DNA from: Cryphonectria parasitica EP155
Lineage: Eukaryota; Ascomycota; Sordariomycetes; Diaporthales; Cryphonectriaceae
Direction: 5' to 3'
DNA length: 64,000 nt
Assembly: GCF_011745365.1 (NCBI RefSeq)
Contig: NW_024468913.1
Span: 1,302,001 to 1,366,000, forward strand
The position numbers were made by a program, and so were the translations under genes. Shown piece after piece: positions 1-11,859 of the stretch. The notes beneath the pieces were generated by a model that worked only from the letters and a program-made list of their open reading frames with translations, did no database searches and had not been told where the DNA came from. The stretch's first letter is position 1, and every line of letters starts with the position of its first letter.

Positions 1-2056
1 CGAGCTCCCAGGGACCTCAGCGGCAGTACCAAAACCGGCACTTGGTATTTCAAGAACGACCAGTTTGACAATGGCTTCCTCATTAAGGAGTTCAAGCTGC
101 AGAACCTCGACACGAAGAATGTCGTCCCGACCTTGGAGGAGATCGAGCGATTCAGTGTCACGGACAAGAATGAGGGCACTCAGAATCTTGACATGGCAGC
201 TTTGGCCACCAGCTTGAAGGAAAGCAATGCCAGCATCGCGTACTTGCCCGGCGACACTATTGAGGTGTTCAAGGGCGAACAGAAGGGTCTCATAGGGAGA
301 GTCACCAACGTCCAAGGCGAGATTGTCACCCTGCAAGCTGTCGATGGCGAGCTGTCTGGTCAGTCGATCGAGGTCCCTGCGAGGACTGTCCGGAAGCGGT
401 TCAGAGTCGGTGATCACGTCAAGGTCACTGGTGGCAGCCGATACCAGGACGAGGTCGGTGTTGTCGTGTTCATCGAAGAGGACAAGGTCACCTTCGTCAC
501 AGACGGGGAGAAATCCCACATCACAGTCTTTAGCAAGGACCTTCGAGAGGCTGATGACACTGGTGGTACCGGTACCTTGGGTCAGTACTCGATGCTGGAC
601 CTGGTGCAGCTTGACGCGACTGCCGTAGGTGTCGTTGTCAAGGTGGACCGAGAGACCCTCACTGTTCTCGACCAGGATGGCAACACGAGACAAGTCAGGC
701 CGACGCAGATTGCCAACATTATCCCCAAGAGAAAGCTGTTCGTCGCCGCCGATCGCAATGGCTCCGAGATCCGACACGACGATGTAGTCAAGGAGTATGG
801 CGGCCAGCAGCGGCAGGGCAAGATTATTCACATACACCGATCCTGGGTCTGGTTGCACAACAACGAGTCCCGCGAGCACGCCGGTGTCTTTGTCACGAAA
901 ACAAGCAATATCACAACCGTCGCTGCCAAGGGTGGCCGTGTCGCCTCTGCTGGGCCCGATCTGACCAAGATGAACCCCGACATCCAACGCAAAGGCGGCA
1001 GCAATGGCAGCATGGCACCTCCCCCCAAGCAGAACTTTGGTCGTGACCGATCTATCGGGCAGACTGTCACGATCAGGAAGGGTGGCTACAAGGGTTTGCT
1101 AGGAATCGTCAAGGATACCACGGATTTGCAGGCTCGTGTCGAGCTGCATACCAAGGGCAAAATCGTCACGGTGCCGAAGGCTGACTTGCTCTTCAAGGAC
1201 AAAGTCACAGGCCGGGTCATTGACATCAACGGCAGAGGCGGTGGCCAAGCCGGCCGTGGAGGCGGCTTTGGCTCGGGACGTGGAGGATATGATACTGGCT
1301 TCAGCAGTGGCAGTCGGACACCTCAAGTCTCGTCAGGCATGGGCGGTCGAACGCCTGCATGGGGTGGCACTGGAGGTCAGATTCTTTATTCCCTATCATC
1401 ATGTTGCTAATCCCTCACTAACTTTGACAATAGGTGGCCGGACACCGGCGTGGAGCGCAGGCAGTGGCGGACGCACTCCTGCCTGGGGTGGTGGCAACGA
1501 CGGTTCCCGCACTGTCAATCCTTATGACGGCAGTCGGACTGCATACGGCAATTACGGGTCTGCTGGCTCACGCACACCAGCCTGGTCGTCAGGTGCAAAG
1601 ACTCCAGCACCAGACGGCTTCTCTCTCGGCTCCAAGACCCCCGCGTATGGAGGCAGCGGCGGCGGTGACTCATCAGCCTGGGGGGCGGGGTCCAAGACAC
1701 CTGGATACGGCGTCTCAGCACCAACTCCAGGAGCGTCGGATCCCTGGTCGTCCGGCTACACCCCCGGTGCGATCGACGCGCCCACACCTGGAGCTGGCCT
1801 GGGTGCGCCAACGCCGGCAGCTCTCAACGCGCCGACGCCTGGTGCATACAATGCACCTACACCTGGCGCGCTCAATGCACCCACACCTGGAGCCTGGCAA
1901 GGTGGTTGGGGCGCTGACAGTGCGCCGACACCTGGCCTGACGACGGCACCCACGCCGGGAGCGAGCGGAGGGTACTACTCTGCTCCCACACCAGCTGGAT
2001 ACGGCGCTGCTGAGACGCCTGCCGCTTCAGGGCCGAGGTATACCGATGATGACTGA
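1..2056 (+). CDS. SPT5: Transcription elongation factor Spt5, C-terminal two-thirds; 5' end lies outside the window
   Basis: Spt5 pairs with Spt4 on RNA polymerase II and supports elongation and mRNA processing in the nucleus. The frame is open from base 1, so the gene is 5'-partial. The coding parts are 1-1375 and 1434-2056, giving 665 residues before TGA at 2054. Repeated KOW-type beta motifs are visible: [13 protein letters not shown] (about residue 84), [11 protein letters not shown] (about 135), a degenerate one near 193, [16 protein letters not shown] (about 260) and [16 protein letters not shown] (about 357). After a Gly-rich linker comes the C-terminal repeat region, with several RTPAW/KTPA units and then about nine APTPGA-like units, ending TDDD. 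These Thr-Pro repeats are the Bur1/Cdk9-type phosphorylation substrate in the family. The NGN domain must lie upstream. Base composition is normal and there are no RIP-type stops, so this is a live gene. The call is very safe. Confidence 0.96.
1376..1433 (+). other. SPT5 intron (58 nt)
   Basis: Donor GTCAGA is non-consensus, but a clean CTAAC branch site (about 1419-1423) and an AATAG acceptor follow. Removing 1376-1433 joins the KOW frame to the TPAW/APTPGA repeat frame through a split Gly codon. Without splicing the protein would end after LYSLSSCC and lose its repeat region. Confidence 0.9.
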
Positions 2057-3574
2057 AGTAAGAGGCGAAGCAAGAGAGCGTGTGATGCGTACTCGGTGGG
2101 TTTCATCAGGTGGATATAGGGTAGCAACACCGCGTGGGTAGATGGGTGTTCCTTGGGCGTCCTTGGTTTGTCTCAGCGTGAGCAGGCATTTCAGGGGTCT
2201 TCGCAAAACGGCACACAGGATGCAAAAAAAGCGAGACCCGATTTAGAGCCTGTCTGAAATTCTACATGGTTCGTACATACTTTGTGCCCGGTTTGTGATG
2301 TCCCTTCAAATTTACATGCTCGATTCAACGGCCATTCCTGTCGCGTAGGCCTGGGCAGCTTCAAGTTCCTGGCCCGCGCTTGAGAAGTCAGAGCCATAGC
2401 ACGCACGCCTTGAAATATTGAATCATTTCTGACGTTTAATATGGGCTTCGGTTCCTCGTCCCTACCTCTCTGCTCGATTGCAATGTCGAGGAGTTGTACG
2501 CTTGAGTTCATAGATATTTCGTACTTTATCACAGAGACACTGGCTCAACATTGAGACCAGAAATGCTCTTGAGGTATTGGCAGGAAAGAAAAAGATGCTC
2601 ATTCTTTGCCAATTGCCGTGGAGGGAAGCGAGTTGCCCCGCTTGAGAGACAGTATCGTATAGACACTCAACTTCCGGCTTGGTTTATCAAACATCCCTTT
2701 TCCTTTAATGAAGCTGCTTCATTCCCACTGATGACTAAAATCTCCATTATATGATTGATTCCTTAATTCCAGAACGCCCTTTCAACCTTTGAAACGGCAG
2801 GTGAACCAACTCGATACATAACAGCACAAATGAAGTTAAGAGACACTGTTCGGGCAGCAGTTCTGACATTGTCATGCCCATGAATTTGGTAATCAGCTCA
2901 AGCCATCCACCACTTCATAAGTGACCTTCAATTCAGGCAATCCAACATTGTCCAAGGAGAAGTTGCAAATGGTGACTGCTCGGTCACCTCCTTAGAGACA
3001 AGTGATGGCTCGGCTGGCCTGGGACTGCATGTCCTTCATGCATCAGCGGCGTGGTGAAATAATGTAGGTAGAGGCCTGCCTGATACAGGCTGTTCGTGGC
3101 TCTACATATTTTTGACGACAATAAAGGCCAGGCATGGACTGAAGGAAGGCATCGATTCATATGAGCACTGGAGAGCAATAATTCTTTCAGAGGGAAAAGA
3201 GACAGCTTTGGTCGACTGAACAGCATGCCTCTCAGTTTCTTCGCAGGTAAAGTAGAGGCAAATCCACCTTGCTAGCGATGCTTACAGGATGGGGGCGTAT
3301 GAGCTAGAGCAATGCTGCAGCGGGCGGGTTCGTCGAGATGCTTGGTATTGATTAGATGCCATCTGGATGGGTTACATCGCATGCTGCAGCAGAAGGGCTA
3401 GCCACGTGCTGGCTGATCAAGTATTTCTTCTAAATCTGTCAACTTGACCAAACACTTCATGCTTGAACTCTTTAATATTCACAAGGTTTCATTTAGAAAG
3501 CCTTGGCAAATTAGTTCGGTAATTACAGTGAGAAAGAAAACATCCTAATTCGACCATGAAGCTAAGAGATATTG
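2057..3574. other. Unique intergenic region (SPT5 3' flank)
   Basis: The sequence has intermediate GC and no long or convincing open frame; short ORFs here lack domains and introns. It presumably contains the SPT5 3' UTR and polyadenylation region. It shows none of the RIP-like TA richness of the neighbouring nest. The last five bases of the unique side (ATATG, 3575-3579) are the left target-site duplication of the retrotransposon nest. Confidence 0.6.
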
Positions 3575-3579
3575 ATATG

Positions 3580-3746
3580 TAAGGAGAAACGTATGAGCTG
3601 AGCACGTGGAAGTAGCTGAATGAGTGTTGAGATTGAATCTATCTAATACAAAAGGAAGATCTTCTAAGTAATTAAATCAGGCTCTGAGATGGTTTATAAG
3701 GAGACCAAAACAGAGGGTTAGGGTTAAATATGCCCCATTTTTCACA
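3580..3746 (-). repeat. E0 3' LTR (left end of nest)
   Basis: This 167-bp copy aligns without gaps to 54815-54981; the roughly eight differences are all transitions. In element orientation it begins TGTGAAAAATGGGGC and ends CTCCTTA. It contains a telomere-like GGGTTAGGGTTAAA stretch. The flanking ATATG (3575-3579) matches the right flank. Confidence 0.92.
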
Positions 3747-3748
3747 TA

Positions 3749-3758
3749 CCCCCCATTT
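3749..3758 (-). other. Polypurine tract of E0
   Basis: On the minus strand AAATGGGGGG lies two bases before the 3' LTR start. This is where the plus-strand primer of an LTR retrotransposon is expected, and it fixes the minus-strand orientation of E0. Confidence 0.75.
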
Positions 3759-3929
3759 GACTGGTTAGATGTGCCAGAAAAGTGGGTCTTTTGTAGGGTC
3801 TCTGCAGATGCGTTTAAGCTTATGTGGGTGCGTTTTACAGTTGCTTTGTCTTCTTCTAGTTCTCTTTCTTTTTCAATCAGCTCTTTTTTCATCTGTTTTC
3901 AAGGTTTTTGAAAGCTTCTGCGCATCAAT

Positions 3930-4806
3930 ATGCCTCTTCTAGTTATTCCAGATTTCTCGTTAGGCGAGTCTGATGTTTCTGTTCCTCTCAGCAAGCTTAG
4001 TATGGCTGTTTCTGATGATAGCGACTCTGCTGAGGGCAAGATCTATGTAGCCTCTTCTAGTTCTTCTTCTGATATGGAGATTGATGAGAATCCCTTGGGT
4101 GCAAATCCCAGCTTTTCTGCTAGTGTATTTGAGTTGTATGGTAATCTCTTGATAGCTATAGAGAAGAGTGCAAGCTCTATTTAGCCTGTTTTGATTCCAA
4201 CTGCTGATTAGCACTCTCTTTCTAATGTGAGTATAGAAAGAGCTGTTTGGGGATTGGTATGGGCTGAACTGATTGTTCTTGTTTCCAGGGATAGCAATCT
4301 GGCCTGTCTGCTTCAAGTTCTTAAGCTCCAGTTGAGTTGTTTGCTGCTTATGCTGATACTCTGATTTTGCATTCTTCAGTTGATAGTGCTTCCGATTCAG
4401 TTAGTATTAGTTTTTCCAAGCGCTCTAGTACTGGTTCTATAGGGATTTCTAGCTTGTTTATTAATAATAATGATGATAATGATGAAGATAGCTCTATGCT
4501 TCTTTAGGAGGTGCTCAAGATTGTAGGTTTGTACTGCTTTTTCTTCTAATGTTTATCTAGCTGATTCTTTTTCAGGCTTCCAGTAGCTTTTCAAGTTCTG
4601 AGCCAGTTGCAACAAAGCTTATTATTAAGCAGGGTATAGCTCGTTTGAGATCCCAGAATGCATTGATGCAGAAGCTTTAGCAGAAGCATTTCGATATAGC
4701 TGCTGAAGATGCTGCTAAGTTGAGAATTTCTCAGTTGCAAGCTAAAAAGACTTTTTCAGTAGCTATTCTTTTCAGTATTTCTGCTGCAGATTTCTTAAAG
4801 AGCTAA
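3930..4806 (+). pseudogene. E0 antisense gene, three exons, RIP-damaged
   Basis: The gene runs opposite to E0 pol, between the lost RT/RNase H and the 3' LTR. Proposed exons are 3930-4226, 4289-4522 and 4576-4806; introns 4227-4288 (GTGAGT...TTCCAG) and 4523-4575 (GTAGGT...TTTCAG) both sit in phase 0. The joined frame is 254 codons and is broken only by TAG/TAA at positions where CAG/CAA would fit, as RIP produces. The N-terminal part is acidic and Ser-rich (SDDSDSAEG, SSSSSSDMEIDE); the third exon reads like a basic/hydrophobic coil (ARLRSQNALMQKL). No cysteine cluster is visible and I do not recognise the family. The 3' end could be cut by the 4866 break. Confidence 0.55.
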
Positions 4807-4866
4807 GATAATGCTTTCTAGGATGCTATTTGCAATATTCCATATATTAGCTGTATTAAGAGTCTA

Positions 4867-5318
4867 TGTAATGAGCACTGCAGTAATCCGAAGATTCCTA
4901 AGTACACGAGAGGTTTATGCTAACAAGAGCGGTATCAAAGTGTCAAGTCCTTGAATACGGAACCGTACAAGTCCTAATAAGCGATGCAAGTATTCACTGC
5001 CTTTGGGGCTACTCAGTATAGGAGACTGAATACTTAGATTGATAACTGAAGAGCTATGTACGATGATCTGTCTAATAGTAATGAATGTGTGGTTATATAT
5101 CCAGCTCTTCAGTGTGGCTCGCTGGGATTGCTGGCAAGTCTAGCGATCCAAGGTGTGAAGCTCGTTGGGATCGCTAGCAATCTCAACGATCCTTCCTCCT
5201 TTACAACCCTAACTCTGGGTTATGTAATCGATGCTTTGTTAGGATGTTGAATCCTTAACACCTGATCCCTGTTACTCGTAATCTGTTCTATAACCTGCAT
5301 GTTGGATGGATCATAACA
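4867..5318 (-). repeat. Family A copy 1 left (3') LTR
   Basis: 452 bp, plus strand TGTAATGAGC...ATAACA. It shares ends with all other A LTRs. The internal module (about 5110-5200) holds GATCGCTAGCAAT-type repeats, and a telomere-like CCCTAACTCTGGGTTA block follows. Confidence 0.9.
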
Positions 5319-5409
5319 TCATCTCCCTCCTATTAGTTGTTATTCCCAACGATCTTCTGTAAGTATCCTGGCAAGTCTCCGTATTCATGATCTTGCCTTC
5401 CTAATCGAG

Positions 5410-6036
5410 ATGCTGAATAGAATCAATAAAGTTGCAAAACCGAAATCCTCGAATCCTCGCTCCAACAAAAGGAAGCAGAAAGATCTCCTTCTTCAGTTTA
5501 TTCTTTCAAATAGTTTCAATATGCATCCCTGTTCTTATTGCGATAGTTGAGGCCTGCAATCGTGTATTATTTCTTCTTACGATTCATCTTGTTGTTCGGA
5601 GTGCGTTTTCTAGAATCGCGCTAAGTGCAACGTTCTAGAGCTAACAAACGCTGCTGAACTTCTTCTTACCTCTACTTAGCATCGAAAGCTAGAGGATGAG
5701 ATAGAAGAGTTGGAGTTGAAGTTGCTCTGATTGTGTTAATAAAAGAAGATGTAGCATAAGAGGATGTTTTGAGCTATTCATCGAGATCTCAAGAATCTCG
5801 AAGAGCTTGAGAAAGAGGAGGCTGAGAAGGCTGAGGCTGAGAGGGTGCATGTTGCTGCCGAAGTGCAGGCTGTGATAGCTGAGGAATCTGCTGTTGTAGC
5901 TGGAGATTCTTCTTTTAAGGATTTTGACTGGAATTCTGTGGATTTAGGAGGTTCTGTAGTAGATTAGTCGAGCTTTCTGGAGAATAAGATTCCCGAGGCT
6001 TCTGGATCTCGCTCCGGGGCGGAGCGGTCATCTTAG
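5410..6036 (+). pseudogene. Family A antisense gene, copy 1, with complete six-cysteine motif
   Basis: A single frame of 209 codons opposite to pol, with no indels but several RIP-type stops. From an internal ATG at 5521 the six cysteines are intact in the spacing C-X2-C-X7-C-X9-C-X2-C-X7-C (about 5530-5632), close to the fungal Zn2Cys6 consensus. A charged coiled-coil-like stretch follows (EELEKEEAEKAEAER), then a GDSSF.DFDWNSVD acidic/aromatic segment. The stop TAG (6034-6036) overlaps the pol stop on the other strand (6033-6035). A GTAAGTAT at 5359, upstream of the ATG, recurs in other copies and may be a 5' leader donor. Likely a DNA- or protein-binding accessory factor; function unknown. 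Confidence 0.7.
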
Positions 6037-9000
6037 GTACTGGTTTCCTTCCTTTTCCAATACTCAGTTACTCTCTCTTGAGCGTTTTTAACATTCCTTT
6101 GTAATTCTCATAAGTTTTCGCTTGCTGAATAGCCTTTCCATTTGATAAGATATTCCCTTATGCTGTTTGTGCTTCTATACTTAAGAATCTTTTCCATCTT
6201 ATACTCTGATTTATTATTTTCCACTTCTGCTGTATTGTTTATTAGTATTTCCTATACTGCTAGTTCTAGCAGTAAAATGTGGAAAACTAAATGTATTCTC
6301 ATCCTATAAGATAATGCTAACTCGTAGTTAACCAGAGAAATCTGCTGCAAGATTTTGAATAGTTCTAACTTCTTATAATCGAGTTTATCGCTAGATCTTG
6401 TTATTTTGATATTTTTTCGAAGTAGATAAATCTTATCTCCCTTCTGTAGGATTGGTCTCTCAATCCTTTTGGAATTTGCATACTGCATTATTCGTTCTTG
6501 AACAAATTATAATTCTGATCAGAATTCCTTCTGAATTTTCTTAATCTTCTTAACTCTTTTATCCACAGCTTCTACATCTGCTTCTAGCAATGCTTCGTAA
6601 TAAGCTGTTGGATTGTATTTATAGAGTACAAAGAATAGTAATTTCTTTATTATGCTCATATCTGCACTATTATAAGTGAACTGTATGAAAGGTAATAGAT
6701 CAATCCAGTTATTCTATTTCTGATTGATATAATATTGTAGATATTATTCAACAATTTAATTTATTCTTTCTATTTGTTTATTTGTTTATAGATGAAATAC
6801 TGTAGATATTCTGTAGTATATTCCGAGTTATTTTATAAGCAAAGTTCAAAACTTTAAGTTGAACTTTCTATTTCTATTGGAGATTACTTCTTCTAATATG
6901 CTGTAGTTAGCAATAATTATTCTGAGAAATGCATATACAAGTTTCTCTGCTATATTGCTTTTCTTATAAGGAAGAAAATAAGCATACTTGCTTAGTTTGC
7001 AAACCACTATTAGAATGCTATCATATTGCATCTTAGTTAAGAATTCTTATAAGAAAAATAGCTTGATAATGAAGTCTAGACTAATGAATTGCTAAATAGT
7101 TATAAGTATTAATAAGGAATGCAGTAGTTTATAAAGCTTGTATCTTTCTGCTTTATTCTTCTTGCAGCTGTTGCATTATTGTAAGATATTCTCAATTCTT
7201 TTCCTAAGACTTAGTAGATTTCAGTATCTTTTGATGCATTTGTAGATTGCTCTGATTCCCTAATGCCTGTATGCTGATATGCTGTATATATTCTTGATAT
7301 AGTTATCTTATTCATTCGAAATCATTGATTCTAAATCCCTTTCTAAGGATTCAATCCTGAGAGCTGCATTCAGTTCTCTATATACATTAACGAGATTTCT
7401 CAACTTGTTTTGAGCGAAAATATTCTGTATATCCGAAAAGCCTGCATCTTGATAATCTGCTCTTCTGCTAAGAGCATCTGCTCATCTATTCTCCAAGCCT
7501 TTGCAATATACAATCTTAAAATCGAACTATAAGAGGAATTCTGCTTATCTAACTTGTTGCTTGTTCAAAACCTTAGTTATTATGAATATAATCAGATTCT
7601 TGTAATCCAAGTGAACTATAATCGAGTATTATATGCTAATGAGATAGTATTGCTACTTCTCGAAAGCCTTTACTATTGCTATGAGTTCCTGATCAGGAAT
7701 TCTATAGTTAATTTCCGAGCTATTCAACTTCTTTGAAAAGTTGCTTATAATTCTTAGACATTCTTAGTTGTTTCGCTAGCTAAGTTGTTCTCCAAGTATA
7801 TATCCTGATGCATTAGTCTCAATTTCAAAAGATTTATAGAGATCTGCTTTATACAGAACTGGTTCTAAGATAATATGCCTGATAATCTCATTGAAAGCTT
7901 CTTATGCTTTGGAGATTTATTTGAAAGATTATTCTTTTTTGGTAAGACTTGTAAGAAAGTATGCAATTCAGCTATAGTTCTCAATAAACTGCTTATAGAA
8001 GTTGATATATTCAAGGAAAAATCTAATATCTCTAATATTCTTGGGAATTAGCTAATTCCTAATAGCTTCTATCTTATTTTTCTATAGCTTAATGCATTCT
8101 AGCTTGATTATGAATTCGAGATAATCAATCTTTTGTATGTAAAAGTGACTCTTTGCTGGTTTCACAAGAAGCTTCGCATTCTAAAGCGTTTGCAATACTG
8201 TTTCCATATATTTCTTGTATTCTTTCAATATTCGAGAGTAGATAAGGATGTTATTGAAATAAGCAATAACAAACTGATCCAGATGCTTGCATAGAATATG
8301 ATTAATCATTTCCTGAAATGAAGCTGAAGCATTCGTTAAACCAAAGAGCATAACCAAATATTCGTAGTATCCATAGCATATTCTAAAAGCAGTTTTCCAT
8401 TCTTCTCCTTTCTTTACTCTGATCAGATTATAAGCTCCTTTCAGATTCAGAACTATAAACTACTATACTCCTTACAATCTATCTTATAGTTCCTTAATAA
8501 GTAGTAACAGATATTGGTTCTTAATTATAATATCATTAAATTGCTTGTAATCAATGCATAGCCTAAGCTTGCTGTTTTTCTTAGATATAAATAGGATGGG
8601 ATATTCTGCTAATGATTGCAATAATCGTATATATCCTTTCTTAAGATTCTCATCAAGATATTCCCTGAGTACTTCTAGCTATACCTTATCTAGTTCATAA
8701 ATAAGAAAGAATTTGAGCTGTTTCTCTTCTTGTAGCAGAATCTTGTAGTTATATAAGCTATATTCTGGCAATCCTGTATCCAATTCTTTCTGAAACAATT
8801 TCTTAAACTTATAATATTCTCGTAGTATGTTCGCAAGTATTGATTCTAGTCCTTGTGCTATTTCTGCTACCTGGAGGAACAGTAGGTACTGTTGAGCATG
8901 CTTCTTTTCTGATAGCGTTTTCGAGAGCCTTGAGCGTCCGCTCCGGGCTGGAGCGAGCGCTCGAAGGCTTGGTTTCGAGGTTTTTCCTGTATGAATCCAC

Positions 9001-9700
9001 AATCCACTTTCTGAAGCTTTTTCTTGTTGCTCCGGAGCGAACCAACTTGCTGAGAGCCTTGCTTCCGTTGTTTTGCTAATCTGTTAACGCTCTAGCACTG
9101 TTTGAGTTCGCTTATTACTAGATTCTTCTCCTTGAACTGCTAGCTCTACTGACTTAGAAGTATATATAAAATCGTATGAAGCTTCTTTTTCTGAATATTC
9201 TTCAACTACTAGCTTCAATCCTGCACTGTTGATTATAACTATCTCTCTGGATACAGCTTGTTTCCATAAGAGCTAGCTAGTAGTTCAATCGATTCGAGAA
9301 TTATACTCCTTAAGCTATAAAAGCTTCATAATTAGCTCATGCTATACCATATTCATAATATCAAAAGAAACCCTAATTATACATCCTTGAATCAAGATAA
9401 GTAGATAATCAATCTCCTTATCGATTACTCCTTAGTTATATGCAACAGATTATCCTTTCACAGTGCTGAAAGTATATAAGCGTTTCTTTTATCTCTATTG
9501 TAGTTATACCTGATTGATAATATATAGGAATATGAAGTTTCCCTGAATGCTACTATTCAATAGTGCGCTATACTTATGCTCTTGAATATATATATCAAAC
9601 TTAATATAAGCATAATCTATCTTGAAAGCTCCACATAAGGACCGTTTCAGTCTGATCGTCTGCAATCCCTTTACAGGCAATCCTATTCTTTTGAATCTAT
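6033..9700 (-). pseudogene. Family A copy 1 pol remnant
   Basis: Right to left on the minus strand: protease region near 9.56 kb (LLNSS where an LxDSG core is expected), RT, RNase H, integrase and a chromodomain tail ending near 6033. Recognisable pieces include the GDKIYLLRKNIKI...KLELFKILQQIS tail of integrase at 6252-6488. The RT active site reads YFNN at 8250-8261 in place of YxDD, both Asp lost by G-to-A change. The boundary with gag is approximate. Confidence 0.8.
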
Positions 9701-11830
9701 TGAGAACTGCTTATCCTTCTAAGCCTGCTTTGCTGCTTCTTAAGCAAGCTTCTTAGCTTGCTTTTATTCGTATCATTATTATTTCTAATCTTTCTTCTGT
9801 TAATGCTAATTGCAAACTTTATTATTAATATGAATTGTGCAGAGTATTGTTTTGCATTGCTACTACTTCATTTCCTTATTCATACATTGTATAGAGCAGT
9901 TGTCTGATAATCTGATATATGCATTATAATACTATCTGTTAAGAATCTCTCTAAAGCGGAGTTTCTGTTTTCCAACAGCTTGAAGAATTTGTTCTGATTC
10001 TCTGATAAGGAATTATTCGTATTGCATCTTATCCGAAAAATGCATTCTGCAGCTATAATAAGTGCAGAAGATCTAAGCTAATTCATGATATAGATTGTGA
10101 AGTAAGCTGATCTGAGGATTCTTATCTTCTTATGCCTTAATATTCTGCAAGGAAATGCAGATAAAGAGCTCTTTCAGCCCTATTCTATAAACAAGATATT
10201 CGATTCATATTGTTTTCTTATTTCATTCAATACTGAAGAGGAATCTTCTTATAAGCTTCTTAAGTTTATTGTTTACGAGAGACTCCGGTAAATCGTTAGA
10301 TTATTCGTTCTAGCTTGATCTTTTTATTGCCTAAGAAGCGTTTTCGGTATTATTTAGATATTTATACCAATAACTGAGAGAATACTATCCTTTATTCATT
10401 TCTCTAGTTATAGTATCTGATGCAGATGATGAGGAATGGCGAAGGGTACTGTTGTTAAGCCCTTCCTCCAGCGCTTGAATGCTTCGTTCAGTAACATCAG
10501 AGCAGTCCGAGTTATTACTGCTCATAGTCATGCTGAGCGTATACTCTTGTCCTGCTATTGCTATTTATCTGCAGCGCTTAGATTTCTGAGAGAATCATTC
10601 TAAATCTTTCTTACTCAAGAGGTATATTAAGCAGTTGTTATTATAGCAGAATATCCAGCTAAGACTTTTATAATCAATAGAATCTGATACTTGCTTCGAA
10701 AGAGTATTTTTGCTCAGTTGATTGGATTCCTATTGTTGAGCAACATTCATCTAGCATTCTTTCTGAACTAATTGCTATTTATTCTTCCAGGATTGATAGC
10801 AGTTGCATGCAATATATTCTTATTTATTATAATTATAGCAAATAATATTATTCTTCTTGCTATACTGCTTATTAGCTGCATTAAGTTTTATAGAATTAGC
10901 ATGTATAGTGCTGCTCTAAGCTATACTGCTATATTAACTGCTATTCTTATTTTGGAATTTCTTGCTTATATTAGCTGGAAATCTCCAAGTTTAGCTTTCT
11001 CTCTTCTTAGACTTCTTTATTCATCATTTATACAAACAATTATTGATGCAGATAGCTTAATTGAAGAATATTACAAAGTTTTCCAGCTAATTCTGCTTGA
11101 AGATTTCATCTTTAACATTATTCTTGAATCTCTTATAGTAATGCTTTATGAGATTCTTGTCTTTCCATAAGAATTGTACTGAGAATTGCTTAAATCTGAT
11201 TATATAAGCAGAAGCTAACTTGGTTTATCTGAGATTTATAAGCTGCTAAGCTGTAATATATTCTTTATTAGAATTATCAAAGATTTCTTTAAGAGCTTTC
11301 TTAAAGCTTTTAAAGGAATTGAATATATTCTTGGTATTCTGGGTATGCATGCTAGGATTATTCTGATGCTCCAAATGATTGCGTAGAGAAGGCTTGTACT
11401 AAATAAGAGCATTCTTTTCAAAGTGAGTCTCTGTAAGAATAATCTTCTTAGATTTCATAGTAAACTGGGTTGCATAATGCAAGAAATACATTCTGCAGTG
11501 GGTAAGGAATCTGTATAGCATCTTTTGATTGCTATTATATATAGCAAGCTTGTTCATCTTGTATGCCTTTTCAGCTCCATTGATAACTGCAAAGGTGAAC
11601 TGCGCCTGCTAAGCTTGTTGAGCTAGCTGAGCCTGCTGAGCCTGCTGGGCTAGCTGGGCCTGCTGGTTGGCGATAGTAGCGCTTTGGGCCTGCTATTGTT
11701 CGCGCAGGTTCTGAATATGCTGAGTAAGCTGATACATCTGATTAACCAGTTTCTCTTGAGTAGAGGTGCGCAAGAATGAAGGAATTCCTGAAGAAGCTAT
11801 TATATTCCGTATTGCTCAAGAGATAATACT
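9700..11830 (-). pseudogene. Family A copy 1 gag remnant
   Basis: The minus strand shows a repeated Gln/Ala segment (AQQAQLAQQAQ type, about 11.60-11.68 kb) near the N terminus, then a gag-like body matching the same region in copies 2-5. Many stops. The hydrophobic plus-strand frame at 10772-11170 is the reverse reading of this gag, not a gene. Confidence 0.65.
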
Positions 11831-11859
11831 AAACTATTCTTGAATAAGAATTATCAAAA

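Noticed and set aside
1099..1326. Minus- and alternate-frame ORFs over SPT5 (also 582-821, 828-1070, 1434-1940)
   Set aside because: They are shadows of a GC-biased coding region. The KOW and TPAW/APTPGA reading explains the sequence fully.
10772..11170. Long hydrophobic plus-strand frames (also 25566-25976, 38057-38320, 41662-41868) that look like membrane proteins
   Set aside because: They fall at the same place in every family A copy, opposite to gag. They are reverse readings of an A/Lys-rich gag after RIP, and they shorten as damage increases.
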